DNA of 5,382 nucleotides from Nitrospira sp. (GTDB taxonomy: Bacteria; Nitrospirota; Nitrospiria; Nitrospirales; Nitrospiraceae). The DNA is taken from contig JABMDH010000033.1 of NCBI GenBank assembly GCA_015904075.1, forward strand, positions 8,230-13,611, read 5' to 3'. Positions 4,835 to 5,382 of this stretch are shown piece after piece. Every line of letters begins with the position of its first letter. The stretch's first letter is position 1. The translations under genes were made by a program, and so were the position numbers. Below the pieces are notes generated by a model, which saw nothing but the letters and a program-made list of their open reading frames with translations, did no database searches and was not told the origin of the DNA.

Positions 4835-4989
4835 TGCCGAATCCTTTCACGACTTTGTTATTGCTGCTTGATCGGCCCTCAGCCCCGGTGAGTTCACCTC
4901 ATCTACTGAACACTTTCATGCAATCGATTCTGATGGGGACCGCAGATGGAAAGGGTACTGATACGTCGTATCTCCAGGGGCCATCCCTA

Positions 4990-5382
4990 TCAATATCCAC
5001 GCCCTGTACTGCCCCCTCGGCCCATTCGATCCAACGGCAGCGCCTCATACCGCTTTTTTAAGTCTGGATGCCCGTTGAGAAAGCCCTTCACCGCCGTATC
5101 ATCGGCAAAGATCTCCGGACTGCGCTTACGATAGTCCGCAACAGTCAAGTTATGCTTGGCGAGTAGCGTGCTGAGCTTCGCATTGATATCTGCTCCCATT
5201 TCCTTCATCTGTTCCGGAGAAGGTCGCTGTCCCTCGGCAAACTGCGTTCCGCCCTGAAAATAATTCATCATCATCTCGCCGATTTCAATGCGTGCCTTCA
5301 CAAACGTTTCTATTTCGCCCGGTTCCGCTGCCAACCCAACAACCGTGGAAAGCATGACACCCATTACAATGGCGAGCCCGTA
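4990..5382 (-). CDS. Exported helical protein of unknown function, 5' end outside the window
   Basis: The frame has a possible ATG at 5364 but stays open to the window edge, and the six residues encoded beyond it (YGLAIV) continue the hydrophobic core of a signal peptide (LAIVMGVMLSTVVGLA). The true start is therefore very probably beyond 5382. Cleavage is expected near GLA-AEP, leaving a mature secreted domain of about 112 residues. That domain is mainly amphipathic helix: EIETFVKARIEIGEMMMNYF, then PSPEQMKEMGADINAKLSTL, LAKHNLTVADYRKRSPEIFA and HPDLKKRYEALPLDRM. It ends in a Gly/Arg tail. There are no cysteines, metal motifs or further membrane segments. The layout of short helices with a PDLKKRYE-type end recalls small periplasmic DUF4168-like proteins, but I cannot confirm membership. 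The stop is TGA at 4992-4990, followed by 155 nt to the next gene on the same strand. Confidence 0.8.
   Translation of the reverse strand, partial: YGLAIVMGVMLSTVVGLAAEPGEIETFVKARIEIGEMMMNYFQGGTQFAEGQRPSPEQMKEMGADINAKLSTLLAKHNLTVADYRKRSPEIFADDTAVKGFLNGHPDLKKRYEALPLDRMGRGGSTGRGY

Noticed and set aside
1..5382. tRNA, rRNA, CRISPR arrays, insertion sequences and transposase genes
   Set aside because: I scanned both strands by eye and saw no T-loop/cloverleaf pattern, no regularly spaced long repeats and no transposase or terminal-repeat pair.

Overview
The window is a moderately GC-rich bacterial segment, best read as chromosomal DNA of a Nitrospira-like member of the Nitrospirota or a close relative. 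That assignment is an inference from gene content and style (NapG-type ferredoxin next to a TorD-type chaperone, WD40 and SIMPL proteins, heptad-repeat spacer). No rRNA or housekeeping marker is present to prove it.

Left part (1-2046), all on the minus strand. In transcription order there is a 333-residue protein with a zincin-like HELMH motif and a Cys4 tail (2046-1045), then a spacer holding an inverted pair of 7-nt repeat arrays (934-1025). Next come a NapG-like ferredoxin with four [4Fe-4S] motifs (925-326), a good sigma70-type promoter (302-274), and the first 55 codons of a TorD/NarJ-like chaperone (167-1, running off the left edge). The ferredoxin and chaperone suggest assembly of, or electron transfer with, a molybdenum oxidoreductase encoded to the left. 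The HELMH protein may be independent.

Middle part (2047-4042). A 273-nt divergent region separates the HELMH gene from a rightward WD40-repeat gene (2320-3195). It holds a TTGATT/TATAAT promoter facing left, a weaker candidate facing right, and two perfect inverted repeats. The WD40 gene converges on a leftward exported SIMPL/DUF541 gene (4042-3311). I see no clear terminator in the 115-nt convergent gap.

Right part (4043-5382). A 615-nt stretch without a supportable gene is rich in structure: two perfect DnaA-box 9-mers, a third near-match, AT-rich tracts, three or four hairpins, and a terminator-like element on the plus strand with no gene in front of it. To its right lie a 58-codon gene (4834-4658) with a clear ribosome binding site and its own rho-independent terminator, and the 3' part of an exported helical protein gene (4990-5382, start outside the window). 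Both are on the minus strand.

The items most worth a second look are the DnaA-box/hairpin intergenic region, the heptad inverted repeat, the HELMH+Cys4 protein, the small conserved-looking 58-residue protein, and the NapG-like ferredoxin whose Tat signal has apparently lost its hydrophobic core.
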